From positions 23,305 through 87,304 of the IMG/VR virus record IMGVR_UViG_3300046727_000675: DNA of 64,000 bases. The stretch is one strand, 5' to 3'. The first letter of the stretch is position 1; every line of letters starts with the position of its first letter. This stretch comes from a virus. A program made the translations under genes and the position numbers. This document shows positions 19,001-26,692 of the stretch, in pieces. A model generated the notes under the pieces. The model searched no databases, was not told the DNA's origin, and worked only from the letters and a program-made list of their open reading frames with translations.

Positions 19001-19300
19001 CTTCGGCGCTCCGTGTTCGGCGCCCCCTGCCCGAGCCCCGACGTGGACCACCCGAACGGCTCGCGGTTCGCGTTCCTCGACCCGAACAATCCGGCGCCGG
19101 CGGGGATCCTGCGGCTCCCGCTGAACCCCGCGTGGATCGGCGTCACGCTGCACTTCAAGTTCACATCGTTCAACGCCGTCCACGGCGGCGTCCAGGACGT
19201 GGCCACCGTGACGGACTACACCTTCACCCCGACCGGGGTCCCGGGCGGCGTCAACCCGTCGGGGATCGGCCCCGTCGTGGGGCTGGTGAACGGAGCCTAG
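16091..19300 (+). CDS. tail tip / host-specificity protein
   Basis: 1069 residues from GTG 16091; the long upstream extension of this frame is a shadow of the peptidase gene. The start VYGATIPVYYGRTRGNPLVTW and the middle part (about residues 555-800, DDATMRQARLQARAYGL, then VTVTRKAQVDAPNLHQI) match the GTA-type and lambda-J-like putative phage tail protein family. Residues about 350-540 look like an inserted beta-sandwich (GISDTAGNAWTPL). The C-terminus has immunoglobulin-like repeats. A homopolymer pair lies at 16254-16275. Confidence 0.85.
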   Translation: MFGGKSNALHRAYLAGLQAQTSVYGATIPVYYGRTRGNPLVTWAANLREGSSLTQKKSSLFFHPTTYVRNADYLIGHNPIVNLLQMWWNNNKLSLNFVKYTALITYPFANSNGHVTIPDAEFYCVLAVTANVAYDETFDDYGGQGPNHVTGVFEAPLWNVNYAGPDPTDQNGYRQYPAVYQWLPGSGPTVNFPPGAVSLIPNIVPDGASFDVNIYYAQLSPGAWNFHSKHSRGIFVPCNALRFGFESVLGSDAFVYTDDGAPAEQQIQYPAYAGMGSSFEDCGVSGVAPPLLAEVLGSFPVNDPDGDADHADMIEDIFKSGPAQAGSGAPAAYGDLHHGLGCLDFPGTIQKKVVYGGVQPWLDNVTFDLANTKGNYLFCQLVQDTLVPQDVGISDTAGNAWTPLYPPTLSKQLWYCVAKAAQSNKITFTNIDRFMSVTLLEIGGLDTLDGAPAYAAGTGGKYQATVTPTNRPGEDALILSFVSVDPGQGPIPAPPFHWERSVNGGDSVAAPSLAIDLYRTKFPKAYPLSYSFGGGAHWNVVLLCLKNSEPNTFTSPLGDILDDATMRQARLQARAYGLNGSLVMDSQKKASDWLEELYRVLNAAPVWSGFRLKSIPYAEQSFAGRGAVYVSPTAAGPVIDLTEDDFIADETNPPVTVTRKAQVDAPNLHQIQAPNRDSNYDVSVTAEADNGSMTLYGTRKDSPKAFASIQTTRVARMILGIISREQNIIRNAYSFRLQARVGIPLEAMDLVMIPKQAVQPAPDPARPVAGAIALRLTSVKTDGKYGVACEAEPFIYGLRTPLPLTVSVANPNLPAFGGAPPDVNVPVIFEAVPAIAGKTNLGELWLVLSAAGNYGGCVAYMSTDGGASYPLLGPNGGGIITGSATTGVSTADWPAGADPDTANDLPVDLTESAGALASFQVSDEDNFVYPCYIAGGGANPIPYGLLAYAIANLTAPNKYTLKATGGGTNHLRRSVFGAPCPSPDVDHPNGSRFAFLDPNNPAPAGILRLPLNPAWIGVTLHFKFTSFNAVHGGVQDVATVTDYTFTPTGVPGGVNPSGIGPVVGLVNGA

Positions 19301-19816
19301 ATGCCGACGCCCCCGACGCCCACGAGCTTCAACTTCTCGGACACGAACCCCGCGGCGCCAGCCGGCCGGGTCAACGGCAAGTGGCTCGCGTCCGCGCCGT
19401 ACCCGCTCGTCGTGCTGGTCAACAACGTGCCGGTGACGATGCAGTTCCGCGACTTTTCCGTCGACCTCCCGGACGTGGGCTCGGGGAGTGTGATCGGTTT
19501 TGTGATGAATAGCGGGGCGACGGGGACAAACGTCGGTGCTATGATGATTGCGCCGCACGCGGGCGCAATCACGAAGGTCAAGCTGGTGACGAAGGCGTCG
19601 GACGCGGCGATCGACCTCACGTTCGACATAAAACAAAACGGCGTATCAATTTTCACCGCGCCGCTGACCGTGGCTCACGGCACCGCATCCGGCACTCTTA
19701 CCACGTTCGCGGGAGTGCTGACCAGCTCCCCGCTCGCGATCGCGGCGGACGACATATTCACGATCGACATCACCAGCGGCGCCGCGACCTGGCAGTTCAC
19801 GGTTCAAATTGAATAG
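19301..19816 (+). CDS. tail-associated beta-rich protein
   Basis: 171 residues. Pro-rich N-terminus, then a segment KVKLVTKASDAAIDLTFDIKQNG and TFAGVLTSSPLAIAADDIFTI, the pattern of a compact beta-sandwich often placed at the ends of phage fibres. It follows the tip gene directly and is likely a virion protein. Confidence 0.55.
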   Translation: MPTPPTPTSFNFSDTNPAAPAGRVNGKWLASAPYPLVVLVNNVPVTMQFRDFSVDLPDVGSGSVIGFVMNSGATGTNVGAMMIAPHAGAITKVKLVTKASDAAIDLTFDIKQNGVSIFTAPLTVAHGTASGTLTTFAGVLTSSPLAIAADDIFTIDITSGAATWQFTVQIE

Positions 19817-19825
19817 GGGTAACCC

Positions 19826-20779
19826 ATGTCGACACAGCAGCTTCAACTGGTAGAAGACTCCTCCTCTCTCGCGAACTACAAAGCGTGGGCGCAGGCGATC
19901 AGCGACTGGTTCCGCACCGTCGGCTACACGAACACGACGGACACCGGGCAGCTCAACGGCGCAGGCGGCGGGGTGGGCGGCGCGGCGGGGTGGGCGGCGC
20001 TCGGCGCGGCCCCTGGCTCCGCCGCGTTCTTCTACGAGATCTTCCAGTCCAACGGCAGCGGACTGACGACGTTCTACGTCAAGCTGGAGTACGGGAACAT
20101 CGCGGGGACCAATTCCCCGACCATCGCGATAACGCTGGGCACGGGCACGAACGGGTCGGGGACGCTCACGGGATTCGTGACGACGCGGCACCGCACGGCG
20201 TCCGCTTCATTCACCCCCGCGAGCGCGACGACGCCGTACGAGTGCGATTTCACCGGGGATGGCGCGAACGACCGCATCGGCGTGATGATGTGGCGAAATG
20301 CGGTAATCAATAGCCAAGTCGGTCTTATCGCGATCGAACGCTCCATCAACGCGTCCGGCGTGTACACGTCGGGGTACGTGACGGTGTACGTGATCAACGG
20401 AAGTGAAACCGGAACGAGCGCGTCGGGCACTATGGAGACGATCGTCTTCGGCGTGGGCGTCGCTCCTACCCCTTTTGACAGAGGATTTTCCGCAGGGGCG
20501 ACCGGTTGGCCTGTGAGATCGTTTTCGCCGACTACCGGCGGCACTCTCGCTTTTAACGGCTCGATTCCAGTCGATACGATCGCGCCGTTCGTGGGTTTCA
20601 TTGATTACCCCGGTACGATGGTCGCCAGCATGTTTGGCGCGGACTTCGCCGAGGGAGTGCCGTTCCAGATAACGCTGTACGGAAGCACCAGAACGTATAT
20701 GGTCAGTAAGAACGGAGGATTTGCGACATCCGGTGTTGCACTCGGCGGACTGCTGGCAACCGCGATGAGATACGACTAA
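19826..20779 (+). CDS. virion-associated protein, unknown family
   Basis: 317 residues with GGGGTAA before the ATG. The N-terminal 60 residues (NYKAWAQAISDWFRTVGYTNTTDTG) are a pattern often seen in tail-fibre-like phage proteins, followed by Thr/Gly/Ser-rich beta sequence. Position in the tip-to-lysis interval suggests a receptor-binding or decoration role. Confidence 0.55.
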   Translation: MSTQQLQLVEDSSSLANYKAWAQAISDWFRTVGYTNTTDTGQLNGAGGGVGGAAGWAALGAAPGSAAFFYEIFQSNGSGLTTFYVKLEYGNIAGTNSPTIAITLGTGTNGSGTLTGFVTTRHRTASASFTPASATTPYECDFTGDGANDRIGVMMWRNAVINSQVGLIAIERSINASGVYTSGYVTVYVINGSETGTSASGTMETIVFGVGVAPTPFDRGFSAGATGWPVRSFSPTTGGTLAFNGSIPVDTIAPFVGFIDYPGTMVASMFGADFAEGVPFQITLYGSTRTYMVSKNGGFATSGVALGGLLATAMRYD

Positions 20780-21823
20780 ATGGCGATTGCACCTGTCAAC
20801 GGGTCGACGGTCAACAACGGAGCCACGCCGGGGGTGTCTTTATCTTTCGGCGCGATCTCCATCGCGGCCGGAGGCGACATCGTCGTCGCGGTCGCGATCC
20901 TGACGACGACCGTTTCCGTCACCGGGATCACCGATACCGCGCTCAACACCTACACGCTCAAGTCGTCCGTCAACAACGGAGCAAACGTCCGCGTGGAGAT
21001 ATGGGAGGCGCACAACGTGACCGGCAACGCGGCGGACGTCATCGTCGTTGCGCTGAGCGGCGCGACGCTCGCGGCGGCGGCGTTCGAGCAGTACTCCGGC
21101 GTGAGCGCGGTGGGGAATATCGGCGCGACCGCGACCGGGAGCGGATTCACCGCCGAGGGGGACGTCGCCACGCAGGACGGGAACAACTGGTCGGTGTGCG
21201 CGATCGCGGCGGCTACGTCCTCCGGAGACACGCTCACCGCGGACATGGGCGCCAAGAGGCAGGCGTCGGTCCCCGCCGCGACCGCCGCCGCCATCGCGCT
21301 CGTGGATAATTCCAGCATCGGGATCGTCTCCGCGCTGCGCGGCGACGTGATGATCTCCGCGTCCCGCCAGTGGGCGGCGGCGGCGATCGAGCTCCGCAGC
21401 GGCGGCGGCGCGATCAATTTCACTTCCGCGAGCATCCCGACGCCGACGGGCAGCGCGGCGTCGTTCGCGAAGCATCAGGTTACGAAAGCAACGGCGGGGC
21501 CGATTAGCAGCGGCGGTGGCCCATCCACTCCGGTGCCGGTCGCCCAAGTGTTAAAGGGCGGCGTGATTGGTTCTGCGTACACGGAGACAATATCGACTCA
21601 GGGCGGCGTCGCGCCGTACGCGTACGCGGTAGTCTCCGGCGCGCTTCCTACCGGAGCTACACTTAATACGTCGTCAGGCGTGATCAGCGGCGCGACTCTT
21701 ACCGCCGCCGGGACTTTCAGCTTCACGATTCAGGTCACCGACGCCAACGGCGCGATAGGCACGACCGCGTTCCAGATAATCGTAAGCGCTCCGGTCGCGA
21801 GCAACTACGGGTTCGTGAGCTAG
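20780..21823 (+). CDS. virion protein with beta-sandwich and putative Ig domain
   Basis: 347 residues starting right after the upstream stop. Residues 1-215 form a beta-sandwich-like module (AGGDIVVAVAI, GITDTALNTYTL, VIVVALSG) that resembles the insert in the tip protein. A Gly/Ser/Pro linker leads to a He_PIG-type Ig domain (APYAYAVVSGALPTGATL, then GTFSFTIQVTDANGAIG). It is likely a surface-contact protein and is the last gene of the tail set. Confidence 0.65.
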   Translation: MAIAPVNGSTVNNGATPGVSLSFGAISIAAGGDIVVAVAILTTTVSVTGITDTALNTYTLKSSVNNGANVRVEIWEAHNVTGNAADVIVVALSGATLAAAAFEQYSGVSAVGNIGATATGSGFTAEGDVATQDGNNWSVCAIAAATSSGDTLTADMGAKRQASVPAATAAAIALVDNSSIGIVSALRGDVMISASRQWAAAAIELRSGGGAINFTSASIPTPTGSAASFAKHQVTKATAGPISSGGGPSTPVPVAQVLKGGVIGSAYTETISTQGGVAPYAYAVVSGALPTGATLNTSSGVISGATLTAAGTFSFTIQVTDANGAIGTTAFQIIVSAPVASNYGFVS

Positions 21824-21838
21824 CCGCGCGGGCCCGGC

Positions 21839-21859
21839 CCCGCCGCTAGTCGCGGCGGG
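21839..21859 (+). terminator. hairpin at the end of the tail genes
   Basis: CCCGCCGC (21839-21846) pairs perfectly with GCGGCGGG (21852-21859) around a five-base loop. There is no T-run on either strand, so it may be a weak or Rho-aided terminator. It lies 16 bases after the last tail gene and overlaps the stop of a small minus-strand ORF. Confidence 0.45.
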
Positions 21860-21962
21860 CGGCGAGCCAGGCGCGCAGGAAGATCAGGCCCAGCGTGACG
21901 GCGCCGACGGCGACGAAGCCGGCGGCGACCAGCCGGGCGAACGAGTTGAGGTCGATGTTCAT
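21846..21962 (-). CDS. possible minus-strand membrane microprotein
   Basis: A 38-residue ORF on the opposite strand (ATG at 21962-21960), in the largest early gap between tail and lysis genes. Residues 9-32 (ARLVAAGFVAVGAVTLGLIF) would form one membrane span, followed by a basic end. No good ribosome site is seen. If real it is the only minus-strand gene and sits next to the lysis region. Confidence 0.35.
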   Translation of the reverse strand: MNIDLNSFARLVAAGFVAVGAVTLGLIFLRAWLAARRD

Positions 21963-22013
21963 GACGAGGATCATACACGGTTTCACGAAGGAAGTACACG
22001 GCCGAGGAGGCGC

Positions 22014-22490
22014 ATGACGGACAACAACTTCTGGCAGTTCAACTTCAGCTCCATGATCGCGCTGATCAGCGCCTCCGTGACGATCGTCGGCTGGCTCTAC
22101 TTCGGGATCACGTGGAAGGCGGACATCGACCGCAAGATGAAGATCATCTGGGAGATGTTCGTCGAGCCGATGATGAAGAAGGCGTTCTCCGACCAGCTGA
22201 TCATGCGCAACAGCCCGCTGCGGCTCGACGTCACGGTCCTCGAGAGGCACCCGGTGTACGAGAAGATCAAGGCATTCTACGTCGCCGACGGCCAGAAGCT
22301 CGACGACTGGGAGCTGCTGAGCCAGATCAAGCGGCGCTTCGGGCCGGAGCTCGCCGCCGCGGCGCGCGCCGAGGGGAAGACCGAGGAGGGGTTCGAGGTC
22401 GCGGCGCTGTTCCTGGTGCGGCCGAAGATCGAGCTGTTCAACGAGCTCGACGCCAACCACAACTGGGGAAAGAAGGACGACGATGGCTAG
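22014..22490 (+). CDS. membrane protein at the head of the lysis region
   Basis: 158 residues with GAGGAGG upstream. One membrane span near residues 13-32 (SMIALISASVTIVGWLYFGI) and a long charged cytoplasmic or periplasmic part. It overlaps the endolysin gene by 8 bases. A holin, antiholin or spanin-like role is possible from position; no family is recognised. Confidence 0.6.
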   Translation: MTDNNFWQFNFSSMIALISASVTIVGWLYFGITWKADIDRKMKIIWEMFVEPMMKKAFSDQLIMRNSPLRLDVTVLERHPVYEKIKAFYVADGQKLDDWELLSQIKRRFGPELAAAARAEGKTEEGFEVAALFLVRPKIELFNELDANHNWGKKDDDG

Positions 22491-22962
22491 GTTCGAGGAC
22501 GCGATCGACTACGTGCTGGCGAACGAGGGCGGGCTCGAGGTGAATGACGCCGACGCGGGCGGCACGACCAACTTCGGGCTCGCGCAGCGCGACCACCCGG
22601 ACGTGGACGTGCGCGCGCTGACGCGGGACCAGGCCGTCGAGCTCTACCGGACGGGGTACTGGCGGTTCGACGGGGTCCGGGACCAGCGCGTGGCCACCAA
22701 GCTGTTCGATGAGTACGTGAACGGGCCGGTGCGCGCGGTGCGGTGCGCGCAGCTCGCGCTCGCGCACCTGCAGGCCGGCCCGGTCGTGCCGGACGGGAAG
22801 TACGGGCGGCAGACCGAGGACCACCTGAACGCGTCCGACCCCGGGAAGTTCGTGGACGAGTACAAGGCGTGGCTCGTCAAGACGCGCCACGACGAGGTCG
22901 CGGCGAAGCCCGACCAGCAGGTGTTCCTGCTCGGCTGGCTGCGCCGCGACGTGAAGGGATAG
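22483..22962 (+). CDS. GH108-type endolysin
   Basis: 159 residues. FEDAIDYVLANEGGLEVND with the catalytic Glu15, followed by DAGGTTNFGL, is the signature of glycoside hydrolase family 108 (N-acetylmuramidase). PVVPDGKYGRQTEDHLN resembles the short peptidoglycan-binding tail of the family. No signal peptide is present, so a holin is needed for release. It is flanked by membrane proteins. Confidence 0.9.
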   Translation: MARFEDAIDYVLANEGGLEVNDADAGGTTNFGLAQRDHPDVDVRALTRDQAVELYRTGYWRFDGVRDQRVATKLFDEYVNGPVRAVRCAQLALAHLQAGPVVPDGKYGRQTEDHLNASDPGKFVDEYKAWLVKTRHDEVAAKPDQQVFLLGWLRRDVKG

Positions 22963-22971
22963 GGGGAAAAT

Positions 22972-23388
22972 ATGAGGACGGGCATCTGGATTCACCTGGC
23001 GATCAGCGCGGCGTGGCTCGCCGCGTTCTTCTACATCGCGCGGAACCTCACGATGAAGGGCTGGCAGGACTTCCTCGACTCGCTGTCGACCTCGGGCGGG
23101 AACGTGGTCACGCTGTTCTTCTGCTCGATGGGCTCCGGGCTCCTGTGGTGGACGGTGTACAACCAGCACGGGTCCGACGGCCAGGCTGTGATGGCCACGT
23201 TCGGGATCTTCGGCGGCTTCACCGGAGCGCTGCTCCAGGCGCAGAAGGGGAACGCCAGCCGGCAGCAGATGATGGACCGCGCCGGCGTGCCGGCGCCGCC
23301 GGCGGTGGTCCCGCTGAAGAACCCGACCGACGTCACGGTCGTGGCCACGGGGGCGACGACCGACCCGGCGGCGGGCGGCGGGTCGTGA
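22972..23388 (+). CDS. putative holin, multi-span membrane protein
   Basis: 138 residues with GGGGGAAAA before the ATG. Three hydrophobic segments (about residues 5-23, 43-61 and 72-88) and a Pro/Ala/Gly-rich tail. The size, topology and place directly after the endolysin fit a holin. No holin family is assigned. Confidence 0.55.
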   Translation: MRTGIWIHLAISAAWLAAFFYIARNLTMKGWQDFLDSLSTSGGNVVTLFFCSMGSGLLWWTVYNQHGSDGQAVMATFGIFGGFTGALLQAQKGNASRQQMMDRAGVPAPPAVVPLKNPTDVTVVATGATTDPAAGGGS

Positions 23389-24053
23389 GGCGCGCGCTCG
23401 ACGCCGCGAAGCTCGTGGCGCTCCTGGCCGCGACGGCGCTGTGCGCCTACACGGTCGCGCTCGAGCGCTCGGCGAAGGCCGGGGCGGCCGCGTTGGCGCC
23501 GAAGTTTGCGGCGCTGCCGGCGGACGTGCACGCGCTGGTGCTGCCGACGCAGAAGCTCGAGGCGACCTGGGCCGCGGCGGGCCTGACATTCGCGCAGACC
23601 GCCGCGAAGGAGCGCGACGCGTTCGCGGCGCAGCAGGACAGCTACCTGCGCTTGACCAACCGCGGAGTGAACGTGCTCGACGCGGCGGCGACGGCCACCT
23701 TGAAGTTCGGCGAGGCCGCCGACTCCTTGAAGACGATCGCCCCGGCGGTGACGGCGCAGGTGGAGCAGGTCGGCGCGGATGTCCGCGTGACGCTGACGGC
23801 CACGCGGGCGATGGCCGAGGCGGTGACGGCGGACCTGAACGACCCGGCGATCAAGGCGAGCCTCGCGAACGTCGAGGGGCTGACTGCGGCGCTGAAGACC
23901 GCCGCGGAGCACGGCGACAAGGTGATGCTGGACGTGGAGAAGGTCGCGGACCACTACGAGCTGAAGATCGACACCCCCGCGACCGCGGGGCAGAAGTTCC
24001 GGGCCGGGGCGATCGTCGTCGCGCGGATCCTGGGAGACTTCATGAAGTTCTGA
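23385..24053 (+). CDS. N-anchored helical protein of the lysis region
   Basis: 222 residues from GTG 23385, overlapping the upstream stop. One N-terminal membrane segment (LVALLAATALCAYTVAL) is followed by about 190 residues of Ala-rich amphipathic helices with no cysteines after the anchor. The topology resembles an inner-membrane spanin (i-spanin), but an outer partner is not evident nearby. Confidence 0.5.
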   Translation: MRRALDAAKLVALLAATALCAYTVALERSAKAGAAALAPKFAALPADVHALVLPTQKLEATWAAAGLTFAQTAAKERDAFAAQQDSYLRLTNRGVNVLDAAATATLKFGEAADSLKTIAPAVTAQVEQVGADVRVTLTATRAMAEAVTADLNDPAIKASLANVEGLTAALKTAAEHGDKVMLDVEKVADHYELKIDTPATAGQKFRAGAIVVARILGDFMKF

Positions 24054-24140
24054 CGCGCGAGTTTCTCGGGCGACCGCGGGCCGAGGCCGGCGGCGCCCCC
24101 GGAAAGAAGGAGCATCAATTGAGCAAAGGAGAGTTGAGCC

Positions 24141-24566
24141 ATGAGCTGGTTAAAGAAGATCGGCCACGTCCTGGGAAAGATCCTGCACGTGGTCGCCACT
24201 GACGCAAAGCCCGTCGCGGACATCGTCGCGCCGGTGCTCGAAACGCTGTTCCCCGGGCTCGCGGTCATGATCCAGGCCGGCGACAGCCTGATCTCGAAGA
24301 TCGCGAAGCAGGCGCTCGTCGCCGAGACCACGGTGCAGGCGGTGGAGGCCGCGCCGACCGGCCCCGCGAAGCTGCAGGCGGTGCTCGCGAACGTCACGCC
24401 GGACATCGACGCCTGGGTCGAGAACGCCTTCCCGGGCTCCGCGAAGCTGACGGACATCGAGCGGGCGGGGCTGGTCAACGCGATCGTCGCGATCCTCAAC
24501 AAGGTCGCGCCGCAGGAGCTGATCCCCGTGACGCCGGCCGCGCTTCCTGCGTCCCCCAAGGCCTAG
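24141..24566 (+). CDS. unknown helical protein, last late gene
   Basis: 141 residues, with AAAGGAGAG before the ATG. The N-terminus SWLKKIGHVLGKILHVV is amphipathic and basic; the rest is Ala-rich and helical. Similar small proteins sit near lysis genes of other phages. It ends 23 bases before the terminator, so it closes the late transcript. Confidence 0.55.
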   Translation: MSWLKKIGHVLGKILHVVATDAKPVADIVAPVLETLFPGLAVMIQAGDSLISKIAKQALVAETTVQAVEAAPTGPAKLQAVLANVTPDIDAWVENAFPGSAKLTDIERAGLVNAIVAILNKVAPQELIPVTPAALPASPKA

Positions 24567-24589
24567 TTACTCAGACATAACAATCTGAC

Positions 24590-24616
24590 CGGGGTGCCCT
24601 CGGGGGCACCCCGTTT
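24590..24616 (+). terminator. Rho-independent terminator of the late region
   Basis: CGGGGTGCCC (24590-24599) and GGGCACCCCG (24604-24613) form a perfect 10-bp stem with a TCGG tetraloop, followed by TTTCCT. It separates the late genes from promoter P1. Confidence 0.85.
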
Positions 24617-24647
24617 CCTCCCGGTGCCGCCCGCCTGAAAATAGCTG

Positions 24648-24676
24648 TATACAATCTCCGGCGGATGTTGTATACT
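24648..24676 (+). promoter_or_regulatory. promoter P1 with palindromic arms
   Basis: -35 TATACA (24648-24653), a 17-base spacer, and -10 TATACT (24671-24676). The arms GTATACAA (24647-24654) and TTGTATAC (24668-24675) are a perfect inverted repeat, and the spacer contains TCCGGCGGA. It drives the first early genes. Confidence 0.8.
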
Positions 24677-24736
24677 TGCCTCAGTTCGGCGGGGCGGCTC
24701 GGTCTAAGCCCATCGCCAATGAACGGGAGGAAGAAG

Positions 24737-25030
24737 ATGAACAAGGCCACGCAGGACGTATCCAAGCTCCTCGGCGTACCGCTCGAGGAGGCCGCAAGAA
24801 TCCAAAACAAGATGATAGAGAACGAGCTCGACTTCTCGGAGTGCTCGCGCCGCGAGTTCAACAAGGCCGCGATCGTCGCGCACGTGCAGTTGACGATCGA
24901 CGACTGTCGAACGGCGCTCGCCACGAATTTCGATGCTCCGGCCGATCGCATCCTCAGCTTCCACGGCTCTAAAGTAAAGCTCACCTCAAACGAAATGCGC
25001 GAACTGCTGCGCGAGGCGGTGCAATCGTGA
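24737..25030 (+). CDS. unknown early protein
   Basis: 97 residues. ATG 24737 is chosen because GGGAGG lies 6 bases before it; the longer frame would start inside promoter P1. The sequence is helical (GVPLEEAARIQNKMIENEL). It is the first gene after the promoter and overlaps the next one by 4 bases. Confidence 0.65.
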   Translation: MNKATQDVSKLLGVPLEEAARIQNKMIENELDFSECSRREFNKAAIVAHVQLTIDDCRTALATNFDAPADRILSFHGSKVKLTSNEMRELLREAVQS

Positions 25031-25713
25031 AAAAAACAGACAATCTGAAAGTTGGAACTGAGGTTTACATCGGCCGCTACACCGGCCATGGCCGCGAGTA
25101 CGCGAAGGCGACCGTGGTCAAGGTCACCCCGAAGGGATTCGCCGACGTCAAGATCGGCGCGTCCGAGTTCATCATACGGTTCAACCCGGACGGCGACGAG
25201 CCCGGACGTCGCCTGCTGTCGTGGTCGATCGACGCTGAGATGACGGTCGCGCAGCGCGTGCAGTACGTCGCGCGGGAGGAGCGCGAGCGCGCAGCGCGGA
25301 AGATCGTGCGAGGCCTCGCGATCGGTAAGATCCATGACTTCGAGGACAGGCAGGGGATGCTCAATGCGATCGGCATCTTGCGCCGCGACCTCGACGCGGC
25401 GCACGCCGCGGTCCTCGCGATCGAAGCCGGACTTACGGCCGTCTCGCCGCTCATGCTCGCCCGCAAGTTCTCCGAGCTCCTGCTCGCCGAGATCGGCGCC
25501 GCGTCGCTGCGCGCCGCCGTCGAGCGCAACGGGCGCCCCGAGTACAAGGAGCACGACTCCTGCGCGACGCACGACTTCTGCGACGCCAACATGGTCATGC
25601 TCGCGGCCTTCGAGTCGCTCGGCACGCCGGTGAACAACGACGCGCCCCAGCTCTGGAACGACGCATGGACGCAGGCCAAGCTCAACGGGTTCTTCATGGA
25701 GGCGTCGTCGTGA
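25027..25713 (+). CDS. unknown protein with beta-barrel-like N-terminus
   Basis: 228 residues from GTG 25027. Residues 1-60 are beta-rich (VGTEVYIGRYTGHGREYAKA), like a small barrel. A helical middle follows, then CATHDFCDANMVMLAAFES near the C-terminus, a pattern that recurs in phage and plasmid hypothetical proteins. Function unknown. Confidence 0.65.
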   Translation: MKKTDNLKVGTEVYIGRYTGHGREYAKATVVKVTPKGFADVKIGASEFIIRFNPDGDEPGRRLLSWSIDAEMTVAQRVQYVAREERERAARKIVRGLAIGKIHDFEDRQGMLNAIGILRRDLDAAHAAVLAIEAGLTAVSPLMLARKFSELLLAEIGAASLRAAVERNGRPEYKEHDSCATHDFCDANMVMLAAFESLGTPVNNDAPQLWNDAWTQAKLNGFFMEASS

Positions 25714-26606
25714 AGATCAGGTACAGGGACTTCAGGTTCAAGCCGTCCACGCTCGCGACGATCGAGAAGGCCAACGAGATCATCGCCGAGTACGCGGCGC
25801 AGGGCTTCGACCTCACGCTGCGGCAGCTCTACTACCAGTTCGTGTCGCGCGACCTCATCCCCAACACGATGAGGAGCTACAAGGCGCTCGGCGGGGTCGT
25901 GAACGACGGGCGCCTCGCCGGCCTCATCGACTGGGGCTCGATCGTCGACCGCACGCGCGAGGTGCGGCGGCTCCCGCACTGGAGCTCGCCGGCCGAGATC
26001 GTCGCCGCGTGCGCCTCGCAGTTCAACGTCGACCGCTGGGCGGGGCAGCCGTACCGGCCGGAGGTGTGGATCGAGAAGGACGCGCTGGTCGGCATGTTCG
26101 AGCGCACCTGCAGCGGCCTCGACGTCCCGCTGCTCAGCTGCCGCGGGTACACCTCGCAGTCCGAGATGTGGGGATCGGCGCAGCGGCTGCGCGGGTACCG
26201 CGCGGCGCGGCAGGTGCCCGTGATCCTGCACTTCGGCGACCACGACCCGAGCGGCCGCGACATGAGCCGCGACATCACCGACCGGCTCGAGCTGTTCACG
26301 GGCGGCGCCCTGCGGTTCGAGCGCCTCGCGCTGAACATGGACCAGGTCGAGGATTACGCGCCGCCGCCGAACCCGGCCAAGGTCACCGACTCCCGCGCCG
26401 CGGCATACATCGCCGAGTTCGGCCACGAGAGCTGGGAGCTGGACGCGCTCGACCCGTCGGTGCTCGACGGGCTCGTGCGCGGCGCGATCGAGCGGTTCAT
26501 CGACCGCGGAAAGATGGACGCGGCCGAGGCCCTGCAGGCCGAGCACCGCGCAACGCTGACGAAGATTTCGGACCGGTTCGACGACGTGCAGGAGTTCTTG
26601 GAGTAG
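25710..26606 (+). CDS. TOPRIM-like protein, topoisomerase VI A/Spo11-like
   Basis: 298 residues from GTG 25710 in a GTGA overlap. A helical N-terminal part has LTLRQLYYQFVSR (residues 35-47), as in the winged-helix part of Spo11-like proteins. WIEKDAL (120-126) and FGDHDPSGRDM (175-185) supply the Glu and Asp residues of a TOPRIM fold. No catalytic tyrosine can be assigned with confidence, so DNA cleavage is unproven. It might act in replication or recombination. Confidence 0.65.
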   Translation: MKIRYRDFRFKPSTLATIEKANEIIAEYAAQGFDLTLRQLYYQFVSRDLIPNTMRSYKALGGVVNDGRLAGLIDWGSIVDRTREVRRLPHWSSPAEIVAACASQFNVDRWAGQPYRPEVWIEKDALVGMFERTCSGLDVPLLSCRGYTSQSEMWGSAQRLRGYRAARQVPVILHFGDHDPSGRDMSRDITDRLELFTGGALRFERLALNMDQVEDYAPPPNPAKVTDSRAAAYIAEFGHESWELDALDPSVLDGLVRGAIERFIDRGKMDAAEALQAEHRATLTKISDRFDDVQEFLE

Positions 26607-26692
26607 CTTCACCGGCGCCGGCGGACCGCGGGGGACCACCCGCGCGGCATCCCGCCAACAGGGCGCCGCGATTCGTAAAGAGGAGAAACACC

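Noticed and set aside
16919-19636. A 905-residue minus-strand ORF opposite the tip gene
   Set aside because: It mirrors a well-supported tail gene, is extremely rich in Arg, Val and His, and has no family motifs. Such open antisense frames are expected at this GC content and occur opposite many other genes here.
24119-24202. A 27-codon TTG ORF before and into the gene at 24141
   Set aside because: It has an AAGGAG upstream but overlaps the better gene out of frame and shows no protein-like pattern.
24665-24736. Upstream start of the first early gene
   Set aside because: The ATG at 24665 is inside promoter P1, so it cannot be on the P1 transcript; ATG 24737 has a good ribosome site.
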